A DNA stretch of 24,110 nt from DSAR01 sp034437315 (GTDB lineage: Bacteria; Chloroflexota; Anaerolineae; B4-G1), in assembly GCA_034437315.1 (NCBI GenBank), contig DAOTUC010000137.1, forward strand, positions 1-24,110, read 5' to 3'. Position numbers and translations under genes: made by a program. A model generated the notes under the pieces. The model saw only the letters and a list, made by a program, of their open reading frames with translations, was not told the DNA's origin and ran no database searches. Shown in pieces: positions 1-9,585 of the stretch (its first letter is position 1; each line of letters opens with the position of its first letter).

Positions 1-88
1 CCAGCAGTACCAGTGTCATCATCGCTACAGCGTACAGCACGCTGCCCCACTCAAAGTAGCTTTTTCTCCATTCTGTGCTACACTTCAT
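1..88 (-). CDS. Truncated small membrane-protein gene (left-arm twin)
   Basis: Exact mirror of 24023-24110: 29 codons starting MKCSTEWRK with a strong AAGGAGG site at 97-103, cut by the left window end. That both ends stop at the same base of the same gene is itself evidence that the two arms are one sequence. Confidence 0.6.
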   Translation of the reverse strand, partial: MKCSTEWRKSYFEWGSVLYAVAMMTLVLL

Positions 89-90
89 TT

Positions 91-154
91 TGCCAGCCTC
101 CTTTTGGTGTTTCTTCGACGAGGTAGAGTATACCTCATCTTCAGGAAGCTGGCA
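91..154. promoter_or_regulatory. Promoter/inverted repeat of the end gene (left-arm twin)
   Basis: Mirror of 23957-24020. The -10 box is at 127-132 on the minus strand, within a short dyad, and the outer 12-base arms are 91-102 and 143-154. Confidence 0.5.
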
Positions 155-283
155 CTTTTGATTATGTTACCGCTTCACCCCCGCTTTTGCCCCTGATAAC
201 GAACCTTCAAGTCCCTTTTCCCTCTATTTCTTGTCCCCTCTGTGTTACGCTCGCCTTGTTAACCCGGGAATCTGGTTGCGTAG

Positions 284-303
284 GTCGGCTTTCCGTAGCC
301 GAC
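284..303. repeat. REP-like palindrome (left-arm twin)
   Basis: Mirror of 23808-23827. Read on the plus strand it is GTCGGCT-TTCCGT-AGCCGAC followed by GGCTTTT. The short T-run would suit a plus-strand transcript, but no plus-strand gene precedes it. Confidence 0.5.
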
Positions 304-375
304 GGCTTTTGACTTACCTGTGGGAGGTTTAGACGCAATACCCGTGAATGAAATATATTCCTGAGTAGGCGCTCG

Positions 376-1023
376 CTAGATGAATTCCTTGAGGTGATGT
401 TCTACGGCGTACGCCGCCGCTTCTGCTCGATTGGTCAGATCCAATTTCCTGAGGATGCTGCTGACATAATTGCGGATGGTGCCTTCTCCCAGGAAGAGCT
501 CTTCGGCGATCTCTCGGTTGGTCATACCCTGAGAGACGTGGGATAAGACGCGCATTTCTTGATCGGTCAGGGTAGCGAACGCTTCCTCGTATTCTCGGCG
601 CGTCGCTTCTCGCACGCGGGCGAAGACCTTTTGGGTGATCGCCGGGTCCAGGAGCGCTTCTCCTCTGCCCACGGCTTCGATTGCTCGGATTAACTCGTCG
701 CTGCCAATCTGTTTCAACACGTATCCACAGGCGCCGGCGGCGATAGCATCGAATAACATGTCATCCTCGGCGTAAGAGGTGAGCATAATGATCTTGATGT
801 CCGGGTCTTGTTCGACGATTTGCTTGCACGCATCGATTCCGCTTCCGCCCAGCAGGCGGATATCCATCACGACCACATCGGGGCGCATAAGCAGCGATTT
901 TTGGACCGCTTCTTTGGCGGTCGCCGCTTCGTCTATCACTGTGAAGTTGGGGTGTCGCTCAATCAGCGCCTTTAATCCTACGCGGACGACCTCGTGGTCG
1001 TCAACAACGATAATTTTTAGCAT
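376..1023 (-). CDS. NarL/FixJ-family response regulator (left-arm twin)
   Basis: Identical 215-aa product to 23088-23735: receiver with Asp54 and LuxR-type helix-turn-helix. It lies 32 bases downstream of the kinase at 1056-2420 in transcription order. See the right-arm entry for residues and context. Confidence 0.96.
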   Translation of the reverse strand: MLKIIVVDDHEVVRVGLKALIERHPNFTVIDEAATAKEAVQKSLLMRPDVVVMDIRLLGGSGIDACKQIVEQDPDIKIIMLTSYAEDDMLFDAIAAGACGYVLKQIGSDELIRAIEAVGRGEALLDPAITQKVFARVREATRREYEEAFATLTDQEMRVLSHVSQGMTNREIAEELFLGEGTIRNYVSSILRKLDLTNRAEAAAYAVEHHLKEFI

Positions 1024-1055
1024 GAGAAATTCCTCAACTGGGTAACTCCTTCTAT

Positions 1056-2420
1056 CTATTTTTCGTAGGGCACGCTCAAGATCAGGGTCATGCCTTCGTC
1101 TGGGGCGGTGTAGATGTTGAGATTGCCGTTGAGCAGGCGGGTGCGCTCTTGGATGTTGCGCAATCCATTTCCTTTGTTGATCGGCAGCGCGGGGAGGCCC
1201 ACGCCATCGTCGGTGATGCAGATTTGTAAGTCGTCTGGGTTGTATTGTAATGAGACCTTAACGCTGCGAGCTCGCGCGTGACGGGCGACATTGGTCAACG
1301 CCTCCCGCGCAATCTGGAAGATGTGCTGACGTTGTTCGGCGTTGATCAGCCTGCCGTGTGAGTTCTTTCTATCGACAATGAACTCTGTCTCCAACAATGT
1401 GTTGATGCGGAAGTCTTTGATGATCTCGCGAAGGCTTTTCTCCAGGTTCTCGTCCGGCATCTCCCCCCGCAGGTTGAAGATGTATCGTCGAATATCCTGG
1501 ATCGTCTGGTTCAGGCTTTCAATTGCCCGGCTGAGTTGGGCTTTGGCTGTTTCTGGCTCCGCGTCGATGCTGTATCTGGCCCCTTCTAGCATCAGGCCGG
1601 CGGCGTAGATGGATTGGATGGTGCCATCGTGTAGGTCTCGCCCGATTCGCTCTCGTTCCAGGGCCAGCGCTTGGATTTGCTCCACATCCTCCAACCAGAC
1701 TTCCATCTCTCGCAGGACGATGCTTAATGAGCGAACGACGCCATAGGTGATCGCCAGGCCGCAAAGCGCGCGCGGCAGCGCGATCGGAACGCCCAGGCGA
1801 TGGAGGAACTGTTGTTCGTTTAATACGTTTGACGGGAAGAAAGCGGACTGGGGCGGAATCGCTCCGCCGAAGAGTGCGAAGGCGCCCAGGGCGAGCCAGA
1901 CGACTCGCAGGTGAGGTTTGATCAGTGCAAGCCGCTCTTTGGCAATCGTGCGGTAGGTTTGTCGACGTAGACCCCGCGCGCCTAGCATGGCGCCGGGCAG
2001 CGCCAGGCCATAGCGAGCGGCGATCTCTCCCCCGACTTGTAAGGGGGCGGTCGATACGCCGAGGATGTGCGCGAAATACAAGCCCAATCCCCACAGGAGC
2101 AACAGTCCCGCGGCATAAAGCCACGGTTCGTATCTCCGTTGCTTGTCTGGCGGGATGTTCGTTTGGAGGGCCATAGCCGCCAATGAGGCGTATCCGATTC
2201 CCAGCAGGCCGACGCGCACCCAGGCGCCCCAGTCATTGAATGGCATGAACCACACGGGGAGCCAGACTGTTAAGGCTTCACAAAATCCAAAAATCGCCAG
2301 GGGGAGTAACCCACGGGCGATTTCCAGTCTCGTGTTGCGGTGGGCCAAGAAGATGATGGAAAGCCCCAGGACGAAAAAAATCTGCCCATGTAAGAGTGTC
2401 AACGCATGACGAGTGATCAC
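1056..2420 (-). CDS. NarL/DegS-type sensor histidine kinase (left-arm twin)
   Basis: Identical 454-aa product to 21691-23055: about six membrane helices, His264 in RDLHDGT, and N, G1 and G2 boxes. GTG start at 2418-2420. See the right-arm entry. Confidence 0.92.
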   Translation of the reverse strand: MITRHALTLLHGQIFFVLGLSIIFLAHRNTRLEIARGLLPLAIFGFCEALTVWLPVWFMPFNDWGAWVRVGLLGIGYASLAAMALQTNIPPDKQRRYEPWLYAAGLLLLWGLGLYFAHILGVSTAPLQVGGEIAARYGLALPGAMLGARGLRRQTYRTIAKERLALIKPHLRVVWLALGAFALFGGAIPPQSAFFPSNVLNEQQFLHRLGVPIALPRALCGLAITYGVVRSLSIVLREMEVWLEDVEQIQALALERERIGRDLHDGTIQSIYAAGLMLEGARYSIDAEPETAKAQLSRAIESLNQTIQDIRRYIFNLRGEMPDENLEKSLREIIKDFRINTLLETEFIVDRKNSHGRLINAEQRQHIFQIAREALTNVARHARARSVKVSLQYNPDDLQICITDDGVGLPALPINKGNGLRNIQERTRLLNGNLNIYTAPDEGMTLILSVPYEK

Positions 2421-2491
2421 GACATCTCCCGCACCAACTTAGCCCATACAGAACGGCCCTACATCTAATTCCTACTATCGTCGTCTATTTA

Positions 2492-2520
2492 ATTATACCA
2501 GCGATACCCTGGCCCGACAA
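2492..2520 (-). promoter_or_regulatory. Promoter of the kinase/regulator pair (left-arm twin)
   Basis: Mirror of 21591-21619: TTGTCG, 17 bases, TATAAT on the minus strand. Confidence 0.75.
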
Positions 2521-2529
2521 ATGAACGCC

Positions 2530-3696
2530 TCAATCACCGGTATCTTCGGGCGAATCCAACGCCATCTGGTAGGTCCGGTAGGTCTTGTACAGCTCCCAAC
2601 CCAGTTTACGGGCCAGTTGATTGATTTTCTGATTGTCGTCGGCCGTCAACGACATATCGACCCAGCGATACCCTTTGCGCAACAGGGCTTTGGCGGTCTC
2701 CCGGTAAAGCAGGGCGTCGATGCCCCGGCCGCGGTATTTTTCCAGCACGGCCAGCAGCTTGAGGCTGGCGACGTCGATCCGGCGCCGGTCGCGCCAGAGT
2801 CGCAGCCAGCCCCAGGGGAAGAGCCGCCCGTCGATTTGTTTGAGCGCCTGGTGGATGTCGGGGATGGTCGCCGAGAACCCCACCGCTTCTCCATCGATCT
2901 CGGCGAACATGATCAGGTCACAGTCGATGACCGGGCGCAGTTCCTCCACGAAACGAGCGAATTCTTGCTCGTCCATCGGGACGTGGTTGCGCATCGCGCC
3001 CATCGCTTCGTTGACCAGGTGCATCACCCGCGCGACCTCGGCGTCCCAGCGCGCTTTGTTTGCGCTCCGTACCTGGACGCCGGTCCGACGTCTCACAATG
3101 TCCGCCACGCGGAGAATCTTGGCGGGTAAGTTCCCCACGTCTCCCTCCAGGGCGGCTAAATCTCCCCGGTAAGCGTAAGCGTCCCGGTATTGGTCCATCC
3201 CGTAGTGGGTCAATAGATCGGCGTAGTAAGGAGGGCTGTGCCCGCACAATAAGACCGGCGAGGTGTCAAACCCCTCCATGAGCACACCCGGGGAATCATC
3301 CATCGAGAAATAGAAGGGCCCCCGGATCACCGTCATCCCGCGCTCAAGGGCCCAACGACAGGCGGCGTCCAGGAGCGCGCTGGCGACCTCGAAATCGTCG
3401 ATCGCCTCGAAGAATCCGAAACCGGCGGCTCGTTCATTGAGGTATTGGTTGGCGCTGTGGTTGATCCAGCCTGCGATGCGGCCCACGTCCCGCCCGTTTC
3501 GCTGCGCCATAAACAGCGCGGCTTCTCCGTAACGAAAGAACGACCCGCGTTGCGGGTCCAGGGTGTGCAGTTGACTGCGGATCAGGGGCGGAACCCAGAG
3601 AGGGTCGTCACGGTAAATCTGCCACGGGAAACGGACGAAGCGCCGACGTCCTTCGGCGTTCCCAATGGGCACAATTTCGATCGGCGATGAAGACAT
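2530..3696 (-). CDS. Large GNAT-fold acetyltransferase-like protein (left-arm twin)
   Basis: Identical 388-aa product to 20415-21581, with RFPWQIYRDDP near the N-terminus and YRGRGIDALLY at 321-331. Last gene of the minus-strand copy of the trpS operon. Confidence 0.8.
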   Translation of the reverse strand: MSSSPIEIVPIGNAEGRRRFVRFPWQIYRDDPLWVPPLIRSQLHTLDPQRGSFFRYGEAALFMAQRNGRDVGRIAGWINHSANQYLNERAAGFGFFEAIDDFEVASALLDAACRWALERGMTVIRGPFYFSMDDSPGVLMEGFDTSPVLLCGHSPPYYADLLTHYGMDQYRDAYAYRGDLAALEGDVGNLPAKILRVADIVRRRTGVQVRSANKARWDAEVARVMHLVNEAMGAMRNHVPMDEQEFARFVEELRPVIDCDLIMFAEIDGEAVGFSATIPDIHQALKQIDGRLFPWGWLRLWRDRRRIDVASLKLLAVLEKYRGRGIDALLYRETAKALLRKGYRWVDMSLTADDNQKINQLARKLGWELYKTYRTYQMALDSPEDTGD

Positions 3697-3708
3697 ATCT
3701 ACCTCTCA

Positions 3709-4146
3709 CTAACGCTCAAGCAGGATGGTCACCGGCCCGTCGTTGTGGATCTCCACCCGCATGTGTGCGCCGAAAACGCCGCTCTCGACGGGCACGTGAT
3801 GATCTCTCAACCCCTGGATCAGGTGCTCCACGAGCGGTTCGGCTATCTCCGGCGGCGCGGCGTCGGTGAAACTGGGCCGGCGGCCCTTGCGCGCGTCGGC
3901 GTAGAGCGTGAACTGTGAGATGACCAACGCTGCGCCATTCACGTCGAGCAGACCGGCGTTCATCTTGCCCTCGCGATCCTCGAAAATGCGCAGGCCGGCG
4001 ATCTTGCGCGCCAACCACTCGGCCTGTGCCTCCGTGTCGTCGTGGGTGACGCCCACCAGGACGACGACGCCCCGGTCAATGGCGCCGGCAATTTCGCCGT
4101 CGATTTGCACCGAAGCTCGCGTCACGCGTTGTATGACTGTTCTCAT
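3709..4146 (-). CDS. dtd: D-aminoacyl-tRNA deacylase (left-arm twin)
   Basis: Identical 145-aa product to 19965-20402, with SQFTLYAD and NDGPVT. Its start overlaps the MazG-like stop by four bases (4143-4146). Confidence 0.97.
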   Translation of the reverse strand: MRTVIQRVTRASVQIDGEIAGAIDRGVVVLVGVTHDDTEAQAEWLARKIAGLRIFEDREGKMNAGLLDVNGAALVISQFTLYADARKGRRPSFTDAAPPEIAEPLVEHLIQGLRDHHVPVESGVFGAHMRVEIHNDGPVTILLER

Positions 4147-4517
4147 ATCTCATCCTTTATCTCAATCCCGCGCGCGCGTCCTCGCCAGGATTGGACAGGG
4201 AAGCGACGCTCATTTCTCGCCAGCTTGCCCAGGATAGCGGCGCTCACGTCGATCTCCAGCACGTTGGCCAGGCTGAGGCTGTAAATCAAGACGTCGGCTA
4301 ACTCGTCGGCCACGGCTGCCAACTCATCGGCGTCTTGCAAGGCCTGGTTGGATTGGTCCGGGCCGATCCACTGGAAATGCTCCATCAACTCGGCCGCCTC
4401 GATGGCGATGGACATGCTCAGGTTCTTCGGCTGGTGATATTGCTCCCAGTCGCGAGCGGCCACGAATTGCGCCACGCGCCGGCGAAGGTCGGCGACGGTC
4501 ACGGATTCATCAGACAT
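4143..4517 (-). CDS. MazG-like nucleotide pyrophosphohydrolase (left-arm twin)
   Basis: Identical 124-aa product to 19594-19968, with metal ligands in EAAE (40-43) and ELAD (72-75). It begins ten bases after the trpS stop. Confidence 0.88.
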   Translation of the reverse strand: MSDESVTVADLRRRVAQFVAARDWEQYHQPKNLSMSIAIEAAELMEHFQWIGPDQSNQALQDADELAAVADELADVLIYSLSLANVLEIDVSAAILGKLARNERRFPVQSWRGRARGIEIKDEI

Positions 4518-4527
4518 CGGTAGAAAA

Positions 4528-5514
4528 TCAGGGCAGTCCGATCGCAGCCTTGACCTCGGCCATGGTCTCGGCGGCGATTTCGGAGGCGCGGCGGGCGCCG
4601 TCGGTCAATATGTCCCACACGTCGTCCGGATTTTCGGCCAACTTCGCCCGTCGCTCGCGGAAAGGGGCGAAGTAGGCGCTCAGGTTCTCGGCAAACAAGC
4701 GTTTGCACTGCACGCACCCGATCTCACCGGCGCGACAATCCACCTCGATCTGGGCCGCCTGGTCCGGGGAGAAAAACCCGTGCAGCGAGAAGACGTTGCA
4801 CACCTCCGGATGTCCCGGATCGTCCCGGTACTTGCGGGCCGGGTCGGTCTTCATCTGCATCACTCGCTTCGTGATCTCCTCGGGCGAGGCGGCGATCTCG
4901 ATGTGGTTGTCGAGGGATTTGCTCATCTTGCTTTCCCCATCCAGGCCTAACACCTTGGTGAACTCGGTGTGCTTGGCCTGGGGTTCGATCAAAATTTCGC
5001 CGAAGTGATGGTTAAAGCGGCGCACGATCTCCCGCGTGAACTCCAGGTGCGGCGCCTGATCGACCCCCACGGGGACGGTGTCGGCCTTGTAGAGCGTGAT
5101 ATCGGCCGCCATCAACACCGGGTAACCGACCAACCCATAATTGACGTTGTCCGGTTGCTGGCGGACCTTCTCCTTGAACGTCGGCAAGCGGGTCAGCCAA
5201 CCCAGCGGCGTCGCCATCGAGAGTAAGAGGTGCAATTCCTCCACCTGAGGGACGTGGGATTGGATGAAGAGGATGCTGCCCTCGTCCGGGTCCATCCCGG
5301 CGGCTAGCCAATCGAGGGCCATCTCGTAGGTCCATTCCTTCAGTTTATGGGTGTTTTCCAGGGTGGTGAGGGCGTGCAAATCGACGATGCAATAAATGCA
5401 ATCGTAATCGTCCTGCAAAGCGACGTAATTCCGAATTGCGCCCAGGTAATTTCCGAGATGTTGTCGGCCGGTGGGGCGCGCGCCGGAGAAGACACGGCCT
5501 TTCTTCTCGCTCAT
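4528..5514 (-). CDS. trpS: Tryptophanyl-tRNA synthetase (left-arm twin)
   Basis: Identical 328-aa product to 18597-19583, with PTGRQHLGN and KMSKS. First gene of the minus-strand four-gene operon. Two identical copies of an essential single-copy-type gene in mirror image add to the suspicion of an artefact. Confidence 0.97.
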   Translation of the reverse strand: MSEKKGRVFSGARPTGRQHLGNYLGAIRNYVALQDDYDCIYCIVDLHALTTLENTHKLKEWTYEMALDWLAAGMDPDEGSILFIQSHVPQVEELHLLLSMATPLGWLTRLPTFKEKVRQQPDNVNYGLVGYPVLMAADITLYKADTVPVGVDQAPHLEFTREIVRRFNHHFGEILIEPQAKHTEFTKVLGLDGESKMSKSLDNHIEIAASPEEITKRVMQMKTDPARKYRDDPGHPEVCNVFSLHGFFSPDQAAQIEVDCRAGEIGCVQCKRLFAENLSAYFAPFRERRAKLAENPDDVWDILTDGARRASEIAAETMAEVKAAIGLP

Positions 5515-5572
5515 ATGATTACTCCTTCGCTCGTTATATTTAGACTGCTACTCAGATAGCTAGAACTGGGAT

Positions 5573-5601
5573 AGTGTACCACATGCGTTGCGTATCGGCA
5601 A
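5573..5601 (-). promoter_or_regulatory. Promoter of the trpS operon (left-arm twin)
   Basis: Mirror of 18510-18538: TTGCCG, 17 bases, TACACT on the minus strand. Confidence 0.75.
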
Positions 5602-5771
5602 GCAAAATTGAGGGCTTGAAACGTGTTTAATTGGGGCGATGGCTACAGCGCCGTAGATTGGGCGTATGATAAGCGTCAAACAGCCGAAATGTATTGATAC
5701 AGCTTTCGTCATTTCAGCGACTGTCGGACAGCGTTGTTTCGTCCAGCGACGTGTGCGACTTTCTGCTACTC

Positions 5772-5777
5772 TATAAT
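5772..5777 (+). promoter_or_regulatory. -10 box for the 78-aa gene (left-arm twin)
   Basis: Mirror of 18334-18339: TATAAT on the plus strand with no clear -35. The rest of the divergent spacer 5515-5826 shows nothing else beyond the trpS promoter. Confidence 0.4.
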
Positions 5778-5826
5778 CAGGGATGGACTGCTTGTGAGAA
5801 GATACGACACAGGAGGTGCTCAGACG

Positions 5827-6063
5827 ATGTTCGGTCAAATAACAACGATTCGTGTTATTGGCGCGGTTATTATTGCCCTGGCGCTTTTGTTGGCTTTGCC
5901 GGTGGGGGCTGCCTGCGCCGACGCGGAGGATGACGGCGTCCTTCGCGTCGCGACTGACGTGCAGCAGAATGATGGGGCGGCCTTGCTGTGCCTGGCGCTC
6001 GTCGGCGGCGTGGCTGTATTGGCTGCGAGTGTGTTGTTGGTAGAATGCCGCAAGCTGCTTTAG
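5827..6063 (+). CDS. Small 78-aa secreted or membrane protein (left-arm twin)
   Basis: Identical product to 18048-18284. AGGAGG at 5811-5816 lies ten bases before the ATG and sets the start. Signal-like helix 8-29, acidic loop, second hydrophobic helix 51-72. Confidence 0.6.
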   Translation: MFGQITTIRVIGAVIIALALLLALPVGAACADAEDDGVLRVATDVQQNDGAALLCLALVGGVAVLAASVLLVECRKLL

Positions 6064-6090
6064 GGCCAGGGCAAACGCATTTATATTTGT

Positions 6091-6252
6091 GGCTCTCTGG
6101 GATTTTGCATGGCGTCAGCCGCGCTCGACTCGGATTGCGTGCAACCTACGATTGCCATCCGAGCCACATTTAGGGATACGATGATGCTGCGCCACTAACA
6201 ACGGGGATCGGCAATCGCCTTAGAGCGGAACTATGCAAAACCCTAAAGAGCC
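6091..6252. mobile_element. MITE-like element A (left-arm twin)
   Basis: Mirror of 17859-18020; arms at 6091-6112 and 6231-6252. It lies in the 317-base convergent gap 6064-6380, which otherwise holds only the hairpin at 6282. Confidence 0.5.
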
Positions 6253-6281
6253 TGAATTCTGTAATCGCCTTATGGGTAATA

Positions 6282-6299
6282 GGCCAACCCCCGTTGGCC
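6282..6299. terminator. Candidate hairpin between convergent genes (left-arm twin)
   Basis: Mirror of 17812-17829: GGCCAAC-CCCC-GTTGGCC followed on the plus strand by GTTTCTG. Confidence 0.35.
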
Positions 6300-6380
6300 G
6301 TTTCTGTGCCAAAACAGCCCAACAGAGGTTAGTCTCCTCTATTTGCTATCATTTTGAGAGGGCGGGAGGTTGACAAATTG

Positions 6381-7841
6381 TCACTGGCGGGGCGGGCCTT
6401 TCATAAACATCGACGCTGGCAGCTCGAAACCGTATCGCTTGAGCGTCGCGTCGCAATTGGGCCGCATACCGGTCGATCCGTGATAACCCAGCACTTTGCT
6501 ATCCGGGTCATCCCCCTCGTCGTAGAACTGGAACAGATCTTGCATGACGACGTTCTCTCCCTCCATCCCCAGGACTTCGGTGACCTGGGTCACTTTCCGG
6601 CTGCCATCTCGCAAACGGGAGGCCTGGACGATCAGGTTAATGGCAGAGGCGATCTGCTTGCGGATGGTGATCATCGGCATTTCCACGCCAGCCATAAGGA
6701 CCAATGTCTCCAGGCGGGAGATGCAGTCGCGGGGGGAGTTGGAGTGAATGGTCGTCATACTGCCATCGTGCCCCGTGTTCATCGCCTGGAGCATATCCAG
6801 GGCCTCTCCTGAGCGGCACTCGCCGACCACGATTCGTTCTGGGCGCATTCGCAAAGCGTTGACGACGCAATCGCGGATGGTGATCTCAGTGGGGCTTTCT
6901 GGGCTGGGTTTTTTGGTTTCCAGGCGCACGACGTTGCGCTGCCGGAGTTGCAACTCGGCGGCGTCCTCGACTGTGACGGTGCGCTCGTGTTCGGGGATGT
7001 AACTGGAAAGGATGTTGATGAGCGTCGTTTTTCCGGACCCGGTGCCGCCGGAGACGATGATATTCAGTCGAGAGACCACTGTGGCCTCCAGGAAGTGCGC
7101 GATGTGATCGGTCAACGAGCCGAAGCGTTTGAGGTCCTCGACCGTCAACTTATCTTTGGCAAACTTGCGGATTGTGATGTTCGGCCCATCGATGGCGCAT
7201 GGCGGGATAACCGCGTTGACGCGCGATCCATCTGGCAGACGGGCGTCGATTAGCGGATGATCGTATGCGGCCGTCCGCCCCAGTGGCAAAACGATGCGCC
7301 TGACGATGCGCACGACGTGATCGTCGTCAAGGAACTTATGCCCTGTCTCCGCCAGCCTCCCATCTTTTTCCACGAAAATGACGTAGGGGCTGTTGACCAT
7401 AATCTCGGTGATGTCGTCCCGGTCGATCAAGGTCTGGATCGGGCCAAAACCGAAGACTTCATCCATAATGTTCTTGTAAAATTTTTCTTTGGTCAGCCCA
7501 GCCGGAATCTTGAGGTTGCCGCTGCTGGAGAATTGTTCCAGGGTCCGGAAAACGGTCTGTTCCCGTTCGGGTGTGCGGTCCCATGGCATATCCAATGGGA
7601 CGTCGGGGACCAGCTGTTTCCGCAAGTGGTCGGCGATCTGGAGTTGCAACCGTAACTTCGCAGCTCGCTTTTCGGTGATCGCCCCTCGCTGGCGTGGGGT
7701 GTCTGGCGGTTCTGGCGCGAGTTCCAGGAATAAATCGTCGTCTACTTTTCTCTTGGACTTGTCTGGTTCAGGCTCTGGCTCGGGTTTGGCTTGCGCCTGA
7801 GGTTCTGGTTCAGCGGCTTGTTCCCTTTTAAAAAGCGCCAC
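6381..7841 (-). CDS. CpaF/TadA-family secretion ATPase (left-arm twin)
   Basis: Identical 486-aa product to 16270-17730, with Walker A GGTGSGKT at 265-272 and His box at 354-370. GTG start at 7839-7841. Confidence 0.92.
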   Translation of the reverse strand: MALFKREQAAEPEPQAQAKPEPEPEPDKSKRKVDDDLFLELAPEPPDTPRQRGAITEKRAAKLRLQLQIADHLRKQLVPDVPLDMPWDRTPEREQTVFRTLEQFSSSGNLKIPAGLTKEKFYKNIMDEVFGFGPIQTLIDRDDITEIMVNSPYVIFVEKDGRLAETGHKFLDDDHVVRIVRRIVLPLGRTAAYDHPLIDARLPDGSRVNAVIPPCAIDGPNITIRKFAKDKLTVEDLKRFGSLTDHIAHFLEATVVSRLNIIVSGGTGSGKTTLINILSSYIPEHERTVTVEDAAELQLRQRNVVRLETKKPSPESPTEITIRDCVVNALRMRPERIVVGECRSGEALDMLQAMNTGHDGSMTTIHSNSPRDCISRLETLVLMAGVEMPMITIRKQIASAINLIVQASRLRDGSRKVTQVTEVLGMEGENVVMQDLFQFYDEGDDPDSKVLGYHGSTGMRPNCDATLKRYGFELPASMFMKGPPRQ

Positions 7842-7929
7842 ATTGTCTCCTTTCTATCTGAAGTTTTCCAGGCGATTTAAAATTGAAGTTCTCGCTTTTC
7901 GAGCTGTTCCGCGGTATCCAAAGCGCGTG

Positions 7930-8487
7930 CTATTCGTCCTTATCCATTATGCTATCCTCTAGCAGGGCGACGATGACGGCATACGCCGCCAGCAAATCGC
8001 CGTCGCCCAGATGTTGCAGGGATGTCTGGATTTCATTCAGCATGGCGGCGCGTTGGTTGGTGTCTCGCATGAGGATCAGGCTGTCGGCTGTGGGGTACAG
8101 GCCGGCTTGTCGCAGAAGATTCCGCGTCGCGCCGCCGGGTTCGGCGTACAGATCGAAGGCGTCCAGTCGTCGCCCGCATCCGGGGCAATCCTCAATCACG
8201 TGACCGGCCAATTGCCCCCCGTAGATACGGAATGTCTCATCGTCCAAAATGACGGCGCGTCCGCACTGATGGTAGCGTAGGCCGAACGTTTCCTCGGCGA
8301 TCCCCTGCGCGATTCGATCTACATCTGGGGGATCAAAGTAGACGATGCCGACTTTTTTCAATTCGGCGGTGAACTGTTCTCGAACCAATGTGAGGTCTGC
8401 GTCTAAAGCATCGTCAGGCGTTTCCTCCACGGCTTGGCGCATGGATGTGTACTCGGCGGCCAGTTGTTTGAGTTTGCGATTGAGCAT
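7930..8487 (-). CDS. Unrecognised 185-aa CPGCG-motif protein (left-arm twin)
   Basis: Identical product to 15624-16181, with Cys75, His96 and CPGCG at 101-105. Upstream of the CpaF gene on the same strand. Confidence 0.75.
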   Translation of the reverse strand: MLNRKLKQLAAEYTSMRQAVEETPDDALDADLTLVREQFTAELKKVGIVYFDPPDVDRIAQGIAEETFGLRYHQCGRAVILDDETFRIYGGQLAGHVIEDCPGCGRRLDAFDLYAEPGGATRNLLRQAGLYPTADSLILMRDTNQRAAMLNEIQTSLQHLGDGDLLAAYAVIVALLEDSIMDKDE

Positions 8488-8535
8488 AGTCTGGTTTCTC
8501 CTCGACCACTTCGGTCGGTCTGGTTGTTGGGGGAT

Positions 8536-8564
8536 AGTATACCATTTGGCATATCTATCGGCAA
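8536..8564 (-). promoter_or_regulatory. Promoter of the CPGCG-protein/cpaF unit (left-arm twin)
   Basis: Mirror of 15547-15575: TTGCCG, 17 bases, TATACT on the minus strand. Confidence 0.75.
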
Positions 8565-8578
8565 GTCTAGCCGTCAGA

Positions 8579-8598
8579 CCTTCCTTCCTTCCTTCCTT
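8579..8598. repeat. Tetranucleotide microsatellite (CCTT)x5 (left-arm twin)
   Basis: Mirror of 15513-15532, at the 3' edge of the HAD gene. The unit count equals that of the right arm, although such tracts mutate quickly. Confidence 0.95.
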
Positions 8599-9323
8599 CA
8601 GAAGGGGTGAAAGCGTGGCTCGCTTCCGTTCAACAGCTCATTGACCACTGGCCCCACCTTCAGCACGTCGTCCACGGAGATGTCGACGTTGGCGTCCGGT
8701 GAGCCGTCTACCAGGATCGTCGTCATACCCAGGATTTTGGCCGCCGCCAGGTTGTTGGCGGTATCTTCGACCATGATGCAAGCGGACCCCGGGGCTTCCA
8801 GGATTTCTAGCGCCTGCTCGTAGGCCCGCCGGTCGGTCTTGTTGCGTAGCCCCACTTCCTCTATGCCGATGATGCGCTCGAAGTGATCAATCACGCTCAA
8901 GGCCTGCAGAACCCGCCGGGCGTACGCTGACGTGCCGTTGGTGTAAATCGCCTTGCGCAATGGAATTGTCTGCAACATCTGCTTCAGCGCCGGGTTCGGT
9001 TCGAGATATGCCTGTAGTGGGATATCGTGCACGAATTGGAGGTAGTCAGCGACGTAGCCGTCGGCGACGTAGCCGTCGGCGACGTAACCGTCGGCGACAG
9101 TCGCGCGCGCGTCTCTTCGGCTTTCCGCCATCAAGCCGGCTAACGTCGTACTGTACTGCCGCACGTAGCGTTGCCGCATTTCCCTCGCTTCCTCTTGTGT
9201 CAGATCGAGGGTTTGTTGTAACCATTGTTGAATGCGCCGGCCAATTTCTTGCATCAATCCATTGTTGCGGGGGTAGAGTGTGTCATCCAGATCGAAGATG
9301 ACGTATTGGTAGGTTGAGTTCAT
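8598..9323 (-). CDS. HAD-superfamily pyrimidine 5'-nucleotidase-like hydrolase (left-arm twin)
   Basis: Identical 241-aa product to 14788-15513, with DLDDT at 11-15 and the VADGY repeats at 76-94. The start at MNSTYQ is preferred over the in-frame ATG at 9378-9380, which lies inside the promoter. Confidence 0.85.
   Translation of the reverse strand: MNSTYQYVIFDLDDTLYPRNNGLMQEIGRRIQQWLQQTLDLTQEEAREMRQRYVRQYSTTLAGLMAESRRDARATVADGYVADGYVADGYVADYLQFVHDIPLQAYLEPNPALKQMLQTIPLRKAIYTNGTSAYARRVLQALSVIDHFERIIGIEEVGLRNKTDRRAYEQALEILEAPGSACIMVEDTANNLAAAKILGMTTILVDGSPDANVDISVDDVLKVGPVVNELLNGSEPRFHPF
9042..9098 (-). repeat. 15-bp in-frame tandem repeat (left-arm twin)
   Basis: Mirror of 15013-15069, with the same copy number and the same single-base difference between units. 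Confidence 0.95.
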
Positions 9324-9359
9324 AGGTCTGTTAGTCCGAGAAATGCTTCTCCGGCGATG

Positions 9360-9388
9360 ATTATATCCATAAATGCCCATTTCGTCTA
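9360..9388 (-). promoter_or_regulatory. Promoter of the HAD gene (left-arm twin)
   Basis: Mirror of 14723-14751: TAGACG, 17 bases, TATAAT on the minus strand. Confidence 0.65.
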
Positions 9389-9394
9389 GCGCTC

Positions 9395-9429
9395 AATGCG
9401 GTAAAATGCTGAATGCATTTTACCGCATT
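9395..9429. repeat. Perfect 15-bp-stem hairpin (left-arm twin)
   Basis: Mirror of 14682-14716, just upstream of the HAD promoter. Confidence 0.7.
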
Positions 9430-9434
9430 TTCTT

Positions 9435-9585
9435 GGTTCTCTGGGATTTCTCATGGCGAGACCCTAAAGGTTTTGCTCAAGGCCGCGCAAACAACGTTTT
9501 TGCCTTAAACAATGACCTTTTTCCATCAAAACCAGCGCAAAAACCTTTAGGGTCTACGATGGGCCATGCGAAATCCTGAAGACCC
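9435..9585. mobile_element. MITE-like element B with nested element (left-arm twin)
   Basis: Mirror of 14526-14676; the inner 95-bp pair is 9460-9554 with GACCCTAAAGG ends. Confidence 0.5.
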